Under the pieces are notes generated by a model. It was given only the letters and a program-made list of their open reading frames with translations, had not been told where the DNA came from and searched no databases. A stretch of 5,886 nt of DNA, from assembly GCA_017477005.1 (NCBI GenBank), contig JAFUXY010000188.1, positions 1-5,886 of the forward strand, given 5' to 3'. The DNA is from Lachnospiraceae bacterium. Its GTDB lineage: Bacteria; Bacillota; Clostridia; Lachnospirales; Lachnospiraceae. Position numbers and translations under genes: made by a program. Shown here piece after piece: positions 1 to 5,886 of this stretch. The number at the start of each line of letters is the position of its first letter. Position 1 is the stretch's first letter.

Positions 1-4
1 CTAG

Positions 5-70
5 CGAGACACCATTATCGGACGCGCGTGGATTCGCATCTATCCGTTTGTCCTTATAAAGAAGATTTGA
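5..70 (+). pseudogene. lepB: C-terminal end of signal peptidase I (LepB-like), interrupted or cut by the window edge
   Basis: The frame starting at position 5 encodes about 21 residues ending at TGA (68-70). It contains IIGRAWIRIYPF, which resembles the usual C-terminal strand of Gram-positive type I signal peptidases (pattern I-x-G-[RK]-A-x-x-R-x-[YW]-P-[FL]). LepB removes signal peptides from secreted proteins at the outer face of the membrane, and lepB commonly lies just upstream of rbgA/rnhB in Firmicutes, which fits the location. The oddity is an in-frame TAG at 2-4, directly before this stretch. Either the gene carries a nonsense or frameshift change that cuts off its last ~22 residues, or this is a remnant, or there is a base-call error. 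Restoring two bases in the GAGA run near positions 6-9 would join frame 1 (Leu-Ala-Arg) to Asp-Thr-Ile-Ile-Gly. The catalytic Ser/Lys part would lie outside the window, so gene integrity cannot be judged. The assignment rests on a short motif. Confidence 0.42.
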
Positions 71-140
71 CTATTGTTGGGGGCTGGGGAGAAAGACAAG
101 CCCAATTCGGATAGTCATTTTGACACACTCCTTGACATGT

Positions 141-147
141 AGGGCGG
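141..147 (+). promoter_or_regulatory. Ribosome binding site supporting the TTG start of rnhB
   Basis: The purine-rich AGGGCGG lies a few bases before TTG at 152 (AGGG at 141-144 gives a 7-base spacer). It is the reason for choosing this non-ATG start. The next in-frame ATG (227) would remove much of an N-terminal extension that is normal for Firmicutes RNase HII. Confidence 0.5.
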
Positions 148-151
148 GCTA

Positions 152-904
152 TTGGAAAAAGAAACGATTTCAAAAATCAAGGAACGATATAAAAATTGCG
201 ACGAAGGCGGTCTTTCCGCCTTCATTATGTCCTATCAGTCGGACGAAAGGGCGGGGGTTGCCGCAATGGTCGCCAAGGCCAAAAAGCAGCTTGATACCTA
301 TGCCAAAGAACGGGGAAGGTTGAAGGAGCTGCGGTTCTTTGAGGAAAAATACCAGGCAGACCATACGACGATCTGCGGGATCGATGAGGCGGGACGGGGA
401 CCTTTGGCCGGACCAGTCGTGGCAGGAGCCGTGGTGCTGCCCGTGGATGTCGAAATTCTCTGGGTCAACGATTCCAAAAAGCTGTCGGCGAAAAAAAGAG
501 AGATCTTATACGAAGAGATCATGGAGAAGGCCGTGTCCGTCGGAGTGGGAATGGCCTCTCCAGCAGAAATCGATGAGGTCAATATCCTGCAGGCGACCTA
601 TCTGGCGATGCGGCGCGCGATCTGCGATCTGTCGGTTGTCCCAGATATGCTTCTAAATGATGCGGTGGTGATTCCACAGGTGGCGATTCAACAAGTCGGC
701 ATTGTGAAAGGGGATCAGAAAAGCGTTTCGATCGCAGCGGCCAGTATTATAGCAAAGGTCACGAGGGATCGGTTGATGGAGGACTACGATGAGGAATACC
801 CTGGGTATGGATTCGCGGAGCACAAGGGGTATGGGACGGCGAAGCATTATGAGGCGCTGCAAAGGCTGGGGCCTTCCCCGATTCATCGGAGGACGTTTCT
901 GTAG
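152..904 (+). CDS. rnhB: Ribonuclease HII
   Basis: This cytoplasmic enzyme cuts the RNA strand of RNA/DNA hybrids and nicks 5' of single ribonucleotides in DNA, starting ribonucleotide excision repair. The 250-residue length is close to B. subtilis RNase HII (~255). Residues 1-70 are the charged helical N-terminal extension seen in Firmicutes enzymes, and the catalytic domain follows. The GIDEAGRGPLAGPVV signature (residues 76-90) gives the metal ligands D78 and E79 and the ribonucleotide-sensing G81-R82-G83. D170 (in LLND) and D188 (in VKGD) complete the DEDD set. SVSIAAASIIAKVTRDR (191-207) and the HKGYGT tyrosine Y227 are also present. DEAGRG rather than DEVGTG separates HII from HIII. One mild oddity is Asn169 before the third catalytic Asp, where Val is usual. 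The start is TTG with a nearby ribosome binding site. The gene follows a LepB-like end by 81 bases and precedes the FliK-like gene by 81 bases. Identification is firm; only the start is uncertain. Confidence 0.96.
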   Translation: MEKETISKIKERYKNCDEGGLSAFIMSYQSDERAGVAAMVAKAKKQLDTYAKERGRLKELRFFEEKYQADHTTICGIDEAGRGPLAGPVVAGAVVLPVDVEILWVNDSKKLSAKKREILYEEIMEKAVSVGVGMASPAEIDEVNILQATYLAMRRAICDLSVVPDMLLNDAVVIPQVAIQQVGIVKGDQKSVSIAAASIIAKVTRDRLMEDYDEEYPGYGFAEHKGYGTAKHYEALQRLGPSPIHRRTFL

Positions 905-970
905 GCCGCATACGGCGGTGATGTGGATGGTTTTTGAGGAAATGGGATCCATATATAGTTCTACAATTTA

Positions 971-976
971 GGGAGG
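971..976 (+). promoter_or_regulatory. Strong Shine-Dalgarno of the FliK-like gene
   Basis: GGGAGG lies 9 bases before ATG at 986 and fixes the start of the long gene. The 81-base gap before it (905-985) is AT-rich at 950-970 but shows no convincing -35/-10 pair and no terminator hairpin after rnhB, so read-through transcription from upstream is the simplest reading. Confidence 0.7.
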
Positions 977-985
977 ATTTGATTT

Positions 986-3220
986 ATGCAGATTGGCAAC
1001 CTGTTGGCGCAATTCGTTGGCACGTCGCAGATGGACAAAAAGACAAAGGGATCTGCGAGCCCCAGGGTCGAGGCCAGAGCAGCGGATCGCGTGCCGCAGT
1101 CTGTTTCCAGGCTTTCGGCCGGGCAGATGTTTGAAGGAAATGTCTCTTCAATCAAAGGAGACAAGGTCACGCTGTCTCTGTCCAACGGGAGTTCCGTGGT
1201 GGCGCGTCTTTCGGAAAACGTCTCCTTGAGTGAGGGGGAGTCCGTATTTTTTGAAGTCAAGTCCAACGATGGCAATCTCATCAATATTCGCCCGATTTCG
1301 CTCGGGATGATGGACAATCCAACGATTTTGTCGGCGCTGTCCGCCGGAGGGTTTGCGCAAAACGAGCGAAACATCAGCATGGTGCATGCAATGATGCAGG
1401 AGCAGCTTCCGATTGATACGAAGAGTCTTGGAGAGATGGCCAAGCAGGTCGCCATGCATCCGAATACCGACGTGTCTACGCTTGTGACGATGCAAAAGGT
1501 CGGTCTGCCTTTGACCAATGAGATGATCGAACAATTTCAAAATTACAAGGAGAGCGAAGGAGCGATCCTAGACTCGATCACTGAACTGGTGGACGGACTG
1601 ACGGAGGCCTTTGTGGGTGAGGAGGTTTCTTCGCAGGATGTCGCAGTCTTTGCCAAAAATTTAGTCGCAATTTTGACGACGGAGGAGGGCATCATGCCCC
1701 CGCTTTCCGACGCAGAAGGAAACCCTCTTTTGGATACGTCGGAGGCTGTTTTGGCGGATGCGGAAACGGCAGGAGAAGCTATTTTGACAGAGGGGCAGGA
1801 GGGAGCCGAAACTGCTGTCGGTTTAGAGGCAGAGGAGGTGTCGGTCTCCGGAAAGACAGAGGCCGCAGAGGTTCCTCAAAATGCCGCTACGACCCAGGCG
1901 GAGGGCACCTCGCAGAGTGCCGGAGGTGCAGCGACGGAGAGCGTTTCTCAAAACGCTGGGACTGCGGCAGAGGGGGCATCCCAAAGCACCGGAACAGTGG
2001 CCGCGGAGGGTACGGCTCAAAGCGCCGGGGGCGCAGCAGAGGGAGCCTCCCAAAGCGTCGGAAATCCTGTGGCGGAAGGTGCCTCCCCCAATACGGGAGC
2101 ATCAGCGACGGAGGGGGCGGGTCAAGCCGCCGGGAGCGTGGCCGCAGAGGGGATATCTCAGAGTGCCGGAGCAGCGACAGCGGAAGGCACGTCTCAAAAT
2201 GCTGGGAGCACGGCGGCGACGAATACGGAGGAAGCGGCAGTACCTTTGGAAAATGCCGGATCGGCAGTGGCAGGCACGGAGACTTCAGAGGCGGTCGATT
2301 CAAAGGTCGTTGTCGATTTGCCGGAGGGCGCTGCACCTTCTGCGGCTGCAGAAAACACAGCCGCGGAAAGCGAGACAGCTTTGCCGAATACGCTTGCAAG
2401 TGTGGCCGATGAGTCTGCCAGGCAGGAGTTGGGTGGACTCTTGAAGGAACTGGGGATGTCTTCGGAAAGTTTTTTCGATGAAAAGGGAAACCTGTTGCCG
2501 GAGACCTCGACTAAGGATTTGGCCGGAGCGATTGCGGAGCATTTGGCGAAGAATCCCCAGCTTCCCAAAGGAGATATGCTGCGTTTGCTTTCCTCTGATC
2601 CGTTCAAGCGCGTTGTCAAAGACGTAATGAGCGAGCGGTGGACTCTGTCGCCGGAAAGAGTGGCGGACAAGGAGTCGATCAAGGATCTGTACGCCAAGCT
2701 GTCGGTGGATATGGAGCGGTTGTCCCAGGCGGCGACCGAAGCGGCCAAAGGCCACAATCCGATCTCCCAGGCCGCCAATTCCATTCAGAACAACGTGGAT
2801 TTCATCAACCAGGTGAATCAGGCGTATACCTATATCCAATTGCCGCTGAAGCTGGCTGGCCAGCAGGCTACCGGGGAATTGTATGTTTATTCCAACAAAA
2901 AGCGGCGTCAGGCCGGGGAAAACGACGAGCTTTCCGCTTTTTTGCATTTTGATCTGACGCATCTTGGCTCGACGGATATTTCGGTCAAGATGAAAAACAA
3001 AAAAGTGTCGACCAATTTTTTCCTGGACAACGATGTCTCCTTTGATCTGATCCAAAAAAATCTGCCTGCACTGCAGGAAAAACTCGAAAAGCTCGGGTAT
3101 TCAGTGACGCTGAAAGCGTCGAGAGGGGAGGAACCTGTCGATTTTGTCGAGGATTTCCTGAAGCAAAATGTGACGCCCACCGGAGATATCCGGCGGTATT
3201 CGTTTGATATGATGGCATAG
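986..3220 (+). CDS. FliK/YlqG-like hook-length-control family protein with repeat linker
   Basis: This 744-residue protein has no signal peptide and no membrane segment. Four parts are visible. Residues 1-105 include a beta-rich module (GQMFEGNVSSIKGDKVTLSL, 46-65, to about 93) like the N-terminus of FliK-like proteins next to rnhB in Firmicutes. Residues 110-235 are mostly helical. Residues 236-475 are an acidic, Ala/Gly/Ser/Thr/Glu-rich, probably disordered linker holding tandem repeats. Residues 476-744 are again ordered, ending in a Flg_hook-type domain: the stretch from YIQLPLKLAG (616-625) through GELYVYSNKKR (630-640), FDLTHLGSTDISVKMKNKKV (655-674) to ~712. In flagella, FliK measures hook length and its C-terminal domain signals FlhB to switch export substrate. 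The adjacent gene here encodes a FlhB-like domain, so a parallel interaction is a reasonable inference. The genes lie outside a flagellar cluster, as with B. subtilis ylqG/ylqH, whose role is not established to my knowledge. Family placement is good; function is unproven. Confidence 0.8.
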   Translation: MQIGNLLAQFVGTSQMDKKTKGSASPRVEARAADRVPQSVSRLSAGQMFEGNVSSIKGDKVTLSLSNGSSVVARLSENVSLSEGESVFFEVKSNDGNLINIRPISLGMMDNPTILSALSAGGFAQNERNISMVHAMMQEQLPIDTKSLGEMAKQVAMHPNTDVSTLVTMQKVGLPLTNEMIEQFQNYKESEGAILDSITELVDGLTEAFVGEEVSSQDVAVFAKNLVAILTTEEGIMPPLSDAEGNPLLDTSEAVLADAETAGEAILTEGQEGAETAVGLEAEEVSVSGKTEAAEVPQNAATTQAEGTSQSAGGAATESVSQNAGTAAEGASQSTGTVAAEGTAQSAGGAAEGASQSVGNPVAEGASPNTGASATEGAGQAAGSVAAEGISQSAGAATAEGTSQNAGSTAATNTEEAAVPLENAGSAVAGTETSEAVDSKVVVDLPEGAAPSAAAENTAAESETALPNTLASVADESARQELGGLLKELGMSSESFFDEKGNLLPETSTKDLAGAIAEHLAKNPQLPKGDMLRLLSSDPFKRVVKDVMSERWTLSPERVADKESIKDLYAKLSVDMERLSQAATEAAKGHNPISQAANSIQNNVDFINQVNQAYTYIQLPLKLAGQQATGELYVYSNKKRRQAGENDELSAFLHFDLTHLGSTDISVKMKNKKVSTNFFLDNDVSFDLIQKNLPALQEKLEKLGYSVTLKASRGEEPVDFVEDFLKQNVTPTGDIRRYSFDMMA
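1868..2218 (+). repeat. Coding tandem repeat, about ten units of 33/36 bases (11-12 residues)
   Basis: The repeat lies inside the FliK-like gene, residues 295-411. Units start at Glu 295, 306, 318, 329, 341, 352, 364, 376, 388 and 400, with consensus E-G-[AT]-S-Q-[SN]-[AT]-G-x-x-A-A. The first unit (EVPQNAATTQA) is the most degenerate. Units alternate between 11 and 12 codons and never break frame. At DNA level they differ at many synonymous positions (CAA/CAG, AGC/AGT, GCC/GCT, GGA/GGG). The array therefore looks old and held at protein level rather than freshly amplified. Low hydrophobicity and the lack of aromatic residues suggest an extended flexible segment. Confidence 0.85.
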
Positions 3221-3230
3221 GAGTAGGACA

Positions 3231-3557
3231 ATGCCAGGTGAAGATAGTCAGAATTTCAATATTGAAGAAGACAAAAACTTGACAGCGGTAGCCCTGGCCT
3301 ACGACCCCGGAGATGAAGCGCCGCGTATTTTGGCGACCGGAAAGGGGCATATCGCGCAGAAGATCATCGAAGAGGCAAAGGCAGCGGATGTGCCTTTCTA
3401 CAAGGACAGCAAGCTGGCGGAGACCCTGTCCGCGCTTGAAATCGGAGACGCGATCCCGCCGGATTTGTACGAAGTGGTGGCGCAGATTCTCGTGTTTGTC
3501 GATGGGATGGACAAGGTGAAGCAGAAGCTCGATGAGGCCGGGTACAAGCCTCGATAG
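3231..3557 (+). CDS. YlqH-like stand-alone FlhB C-terminal domain protein
   Basis: This small 108-residue cytoplasmic protein matches the C-terminal cytoplasmic domain of FlhB/YscU, the export gate switch of type III secretion. Matching segments are AVALAYD (19-25), APRILATGKGHIAQKI (30-45), ADVPFYKDSKLAETL (52-66) and IGDAIPPDLYEVVAQIL (71-87). The four N-terminal membrane helices of full FlhB are absent. The self-cleavage site is also absent: where FlhB has N-P-T-H-Y before AVALKYD, this protein has N16-L17-T18, lacking the Pro and His and two residues shorter. It therefore cannot switch by FlhB-type autocleavage. A good ribosome binding site (GGAGTAGG, 3220-3227) begins at the last base of the FliK-like stop codon, and the spacing between the two genes is 10 bases, so they are surely cotranscribed. 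By family knowledge FlhB-C binds FliK-C and export substrates; a YlqG-YlqH complex is inferred. Length and position match B. subtilis ylqH. The physiological role is unknown. Confidence 0.85.
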   Translation: MPGEDSQNFNIEEDKNLTAVALAYDPGDEAPRILATGKGHIAQKIIEEAKAADVPFYKDSKLAETLSALEIGDAIPPDLYEVVAQILVFVDGMDKVKQKLDEAGYKPR

Positions 3558-3646
3558 GGCAAGCAGGCTTTTCGCAGATGAAAAAATGATGTGCTGCAAG
3601 CGCTTGTCTCGTGATTGAAGTTACAAAAGAGCACAGCAGCGACAGG

Positions 3647-3653
3647 GAAAGGA
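3647..3653 (+). promoter_or_regulatory. Ribosome binding site deciding the yraN start
   Basis: The purine run GGAAAGG, 8 bases before ATG 3662, supports that start over an upstream in-frame GTG at 3611, which has no Shine-Dalgarno before it and would add 17 residues not expected in the family. Confidence 0.6.
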
Positions 3654-3661
3654 AAGCTTGT

Positions 3662-4030
3662 ATGCCCTACAACAACCGACAAAAGGGAGAGCTCTACGAG
3701 GCGAAGGCAGCGGAGTATCTGGTTCAAAAGGGGTATCGGATTTTGGAACGCAATTACAGAAGACGCGGGGGCGAGCTGGATATTGTGGCATTCAAAGACG
3801 GTCTTTTGGTGGTCTGTGAGGTGAAGTCAAGGACGGGATTCAATGGTGGGAGCTCTCTGGAAGCCGTGACATACCGCAAGCAGATGCAGATTTCAAAGAT
3901 GACGGCGCATTATCTGCTCTCCCATGGCTTCGGGGGGCAGACGGCGGTTCGCTTTGATGTGATTGGCTTCGATGGGCAGGGTGGCTTGTCGCATATTGAA
4001 AACGCCTTTGAGTATTGTTATGACAGGTAA
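3662..4030 (+). CDS. yraN: YraN family (UPF0102) endonuclease-like protein
   Basis: At 122 residues this is typical for the family, which has a Holliday-junction-resolvase/restriction-endonuclease-like fold and whose cellular role is not settled. The N-terminal helix carries the conserved Glu (GELYEAKAAEYLVQKGY, 9-25; E13). The core shows the PD-(D/E)xK-like pattern: GGELDIV (36-42; E38, D40), then VVCEVKSR (50-57; E53, K55) after a beta hairpin. VRFDVIGFD (96-104) is the family's closing strand. The start at ATG 3662 is supported by a purine-rich ribosome binding site and by family length. A 104-base gap separates it from the FlhB-like gene, and it overlaps the next gene by 11 bases (4020-4030), suggesting translational coupling. 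yraN often sits next to rnhB in bacteria, so its place here is normal. All expected nuclease-core residues are present; activity on DNA is inferred from the fold only. Confidence 0.93.
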   Translation: MPYNNRQKGELYEAKAAEYLVQKGYRILERNYRRRGGELDIVAFKDGLLVVCEVKSRTGFNGGSSLEAVTYRKQMQISKMTAHYLLSHGFGGQTAVRFDVIGFDGQGGLSHIENAFEYCYDR

Positions 4031-5369
4031 TGCAAAACAGCCGAACAAAAAAACGACGCATTTGATCGACAGCGTGGAGAAAGGCTCTCCGGCCGACCGG
4101 GTCGGGATGCGTCCGGGCGATATTCTGTTGGCTCTAAACGGACAGCCTCTTCGCGATATCTTTGATTACTATTATTTATCGGACGACGAAGCGGTCACGC
4201 TTTCAGTGGAAAGAGGCGGGAAAACGCGATCCTTCTCGGTCAAGAAAAAGGCGGGCGAGGATCTGGGGCTGGGCTTTGAAAACGGGTTGTTGGACGATTA
4301 CCGTTCCTGCCAAAACGGCTGTATTTTCTGCTTCATTGATCAAATGCCGCCGCATATGAGGGATACGCTGTATTTCAAGGACGACGACACGAGGCTGTCC
4401 TTTCTGCAGGGAAACTACGTGACACTGACCAATATGTCGGACGAGGATCTGGATCGGGTCATAGCGTATCGGATGGCGCCGATCAATATTTCGGTGCATG
4501 CGACGGAGCCTGACCTTCGCTGCAGGATGCTTCGGAACCGTTTTGCGGGCGACGTGTTGAAAAAAATGCGGCGGATCGCAGCGGCCAGGCTCACGATGAA
4601 CGCGCAGATCGTGCTGTGCCGGGGGATCAACGACGGAGAGCATCTTTTGCGTACGATCCGGGACCTCTTTGGGCTGTATCCATATCTTCGCAGTCTGTCG
4701 GTGGTGCCGGTTGGCCTGACGAAATACCGGGAGGGGCTGTTTGAACTAGAGCCCTTCGATCGGGACAGCGCCTTGGAGGTGTTGGGGATCATCCATTGGA
4801 TGCAGCGCGCCTGTATGAAAAAGCATAAGGTTCATTTTGTGCATGCATCGGATGAATGGTATCTGTTGGCCGGGAAGGGGCTGCCGCCGGAAGCGTACTA
4901 TGACGGCTACCCTCAGTTGGAGAATGGAGTCGGCATGCTCCGGCTTTTGATCGAGGAATTCAAAGACGCGCTGCGTTCTGTGCGTGCACCGCTTTTTATG
5001 CGAAAACGCCGGGTGTCGATCGCTACGGGGCGGCTTGCGGCGCCATTTATCAAGCGGCTCTGTCAGATCGCGGAAAAGAGATATCCGCGGCTTCGCGTGG
5101 CGGTGTATCCGATACGGAACGATTTTTTCGGAAAGCAGATTACCGTTTCCGGCTTGATTACCGGAGAGGATCTGATCGCGCAGCTTCAGCACAAAAAGCT
5201 CGGGGAGGCGCTGTTGCTTCCGCAGAACATGTTTCGGGCGGGAGAAGAGGTATTTTTGGACGATGTGACGCTGGGTGAGGCGCAGGACGCTTTACATATT
5301 CCGATACATATTGTAAAATCGAGCGGTGAGGATTTGCTTCGCTCACTGTTGGGAATGGATAGAGAATGA
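4020..5369 (+). CDS. PDZ / radical SAM / DUF512 domain protein
   Basis: This 449-residue putative Fe-S oxidoreductase has unknown substrate. Residues ~13-75 form a PDZ-like domain ([20 protein letters not shown], 19-38, then [11 protein letters not shown]). The cluster-binding motif C97-x3-C101-x2-C104 ([14 protein letters not shown]) follows, the form expected for radical SAM [4Fe-4S] clusters. [13 protein letters not shown] (155-167) and [14 protein letters not shown] (193-206) are further radical-SAM-like barrel strands. The DUF512 region follows, with [13 protein letters not shown] (294-306), SIATG (333-337) and [20 protein letters not shown] (400-419). ATG 4020 lies inside the end of yraN; it gives the expected N-terminus, but its ribosome binding site is weak, consistent with coupling to yraN. 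An upstream in-frame ATG at 3963 would overlap yraN much more and adds nothing recognisable. The stop overlaps the der start (ATGA). By family knowledge this gene often precedes der in Firmicutes, hinting at a link to ribosome or RNA metabolism, but this is inference. Confidence 0.9.
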   Translation: MTGNAKQPNKKTTHLIDSVEKGSPADRVGMRPGDILLALNGQPLRDIFDYYYLSDDEAVTLSVERGGKTRSFSVKKKAGEDLGLGFENGLLDDYRSCQNGCIFCFIDQMPPHMRDTLYFKDDDTRLSFLQGNYVTLTNMSDEDLDRVIAYRMAPINISVHATEPDLRCRMLRNRFAGDVLKKMRRIAAARLTMNAQIVLCRGINDGEHLLRTIRDLFGLYPYLRSLSVVPVGLTKYREGLFELEPFDRDSALEVLGIIHWMQRACMKKHKVHFVHASDEWYLLAGKGLPPEAYYDGYPQLENGVGMLRLLIEEFKDALRSVRAPLFMRKRRVSIATGRLAAPFIKRLCQIAEKRYPRLRVAVYPIRNDFFGKQITVSGLITGEDLIAQLQHKKLGEALLLPQNMFRAGEEVFLDDVTLGEAQDALHIPIHIVKSSGEDLLRSLLGMDRE

Positions 5370-5886
5370 GAAAAAGAGTTGTGGCCATTGTGGGCCGTCC
5401 CAATGTGGGAAAATCTACTTTGTTTAACGCATTAGCCAAGGAGCGGATCGCCATTGTAAAGGACGTACCCGGCGTGACGAGGGATCGGATCTATGCGGAT
5501 GTTTCCTGGCTGAATGTCAACTTCACGTTGATCGACACCGGCGGCATTGAGCCGGATTCGAAGGATATTTTGCTGTCGCGGATGCGGGAGCAGGCCGAGA
5601 TCGCTATCATGACGGCGGATGTGATCATATTCATGACTGACGCGAGAAGCGGACTGATGGATCAGGACGGCAAGGTGGCGGATATGCTGCGCCGCTCGCA
5701 CAAGCCGGTGGTGCTAGTGGTCAACAAGGTCGATCATTTTGAAAAACAGATGGCCGATGTCTATGAGTTCTATCAGCTTGGCATCGGAACCCCCTTTCCA
5801 ATTTCTTCGACCGGAAAGCTCGGACTCGGAGAAATGCTTGACGAAGTGATTTCGTATTTTCCGGAGGAAGCGGCTGGGGAAGAGGA
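5366..5886 (+). CDS. der: Ribosome biogenesis GTPase Der (EngA), 3' end beyond the window
   Basis: Der is an essential two-domain GTPase needed for maturation of the 50S ribosomal subunit. The first 173 residues are visible, covering GTPase domain 1: G1 GRPNVGKS (10-17), G2 around T38 in PGVTRDR (35-41), G3 DTGG (57-60), G4 NKVD (120-123) and G5 ISS (146-148) followed by GKLGLGEML. The sequence ends in the acidic linker (PEEAAGEE) that precedes domain 2. Full-length family members have ~435-440 residues, so domain 2 and the KH-like domain lie past the window edge. The ATG overlaps the TGA of the upstream gene by four bases, a coupling arrangement, so no own promoter is expected here. No frame break is seen. 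Confidence 0.96.
   Translation, partial: MRKRVVAIVGRPNVGKSTLFNALAKERIAIVKDVPGVTRDRIYADVSWLNVNFTLIDTGGIEPDSKDILLSRMREQAEIAIMTADVIIFMTDARSGLMDQDGKVADMLRRSHKPVVLVVNKVDHFEKQMADVYEFYQLGIGTPFPISSTGKLGLGEMLDEVISYFPEEAAGEE

Noticed and set aside
76..103. GGGCT/AGCCC inverted repeat after the LepB-like end, as a terminator.
   Set aside because: The stem is short with a long loop, and no T-run follows.
120..137. Two TTGACA hexamers (120-125 and 132-137), a possible doubled -35 box before rnhB.
   Set aside because: No TATAAT-like hexamer lies 16-18 bases after either copy (143-148 is GC-rich; 155-160 is inside rnhB), so a promoter cannot be supported.
932..959. Possible weak promoter TTTTGA / TATAGT (16-base spacer) before the FliK-like gene.
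   Set aside because: Both boxes match poorly, and the spot is simply the AT-rich gap; it is not distinguishable from chance.
961..1518. A 185-codon open frame on the minus strand opposite the FliK-like gene.
   Set aside because: It lies wholly antisense to the gene's conserved N-terminal part and gap, and its translation shows no family resemblance.
1881..2444. Long open frames on both strands across the repeat region (187 codons on +, 170 on -), with Arg/Pro-rich products.
   Set aside because: They are shadows produced by the GC-rich, repetitive Ala/Gly/Glu codons of the FliK-like gene and show no recognisable domain or good ribosome binding site.
3546..3572. Hairpin AAGCCT/AGGCTT followed by TTTT at the end of the FlhB-like gene, as a terminator.
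   Set aside because: The stem is only 6 bp with a 13-base loop, its left arm lies in coding sequence and the T-run is short; it is too weak to call.
3611..3661. GTG 3611 as the yraN start, adding 17 residues.
   Set aside because: No Shine-Dalgarno precedes it, whereas ATG 3662 has one and gives the normal family length.

Overview
The window is chromosomal housekeeping DNA from a Firmicutes bacterium, moderately GC-rich. The order rnhB, then a FliK-like gene, then a short FlhB-like gene matches the rnhB-ylqG-ylqH order I recall from Bacillus subtilis. Linkage to yraN, to a PDZ/radical-SAM/DUF512 gene and to der points to Clostridia or Negativicutes rather than Bacillus. No species can be assigned from the sequence. 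All genes run left to right on the + strand, and there are no RNA genes, CRISPR arrays, insertion sequences or phage genes.

Positions 1-151: the first 70 bases hold a frame that reads like the last ~22 residues of signal peptidase I (LepB), but a TAG sits directly before it. No rbgA/ylqF gene lies between it and rnhB, although that GTPase gene often occupies this place. Positions 152-904: rnhB (RNase HII, TTG start). Positions 986-3220: a 744-residue FliK/YlqG-like protein with a conserved N-terminal beta-rich region, a long Ala/Gly/Ser/Glu linker containing about ten tandem 11-12-residue repeats, and a C-terminal hook-length-control domain. Positions 3231-3557: a 108-residue YlqH-like protein equal to the cytoplasmic part of FlhB, without membrane segments and without the NPTH self-cleavage site.

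Positions 3662-4030: yraN (UPF0102, restriction-endonuclease-like fold). It overlaps by 11 bases the gene for a 449-residue PDZ + radical SAM + DUF512 protein (4020-5369). That gene in turn overlaps der (5366 to the window end) by four bases (ATGA). The last three genes therefore form a tightly coupled translational unit, while gaps of ~80 and ~104 bases separate rnhB from the FliK-like gene and the FlhB-like gene from yraN.

Functionally the row mixes RNA/DNA-hybrid repair (RnhB), ribosome assembly (Der) and a putative nuclease (YraN) with two poorly understood elements: a FliK/FlhB-like pair outside a flagellar gene context, and the DUF512 radical SAM protein. These two are the most interesting parts of an otherwise ordinary region.
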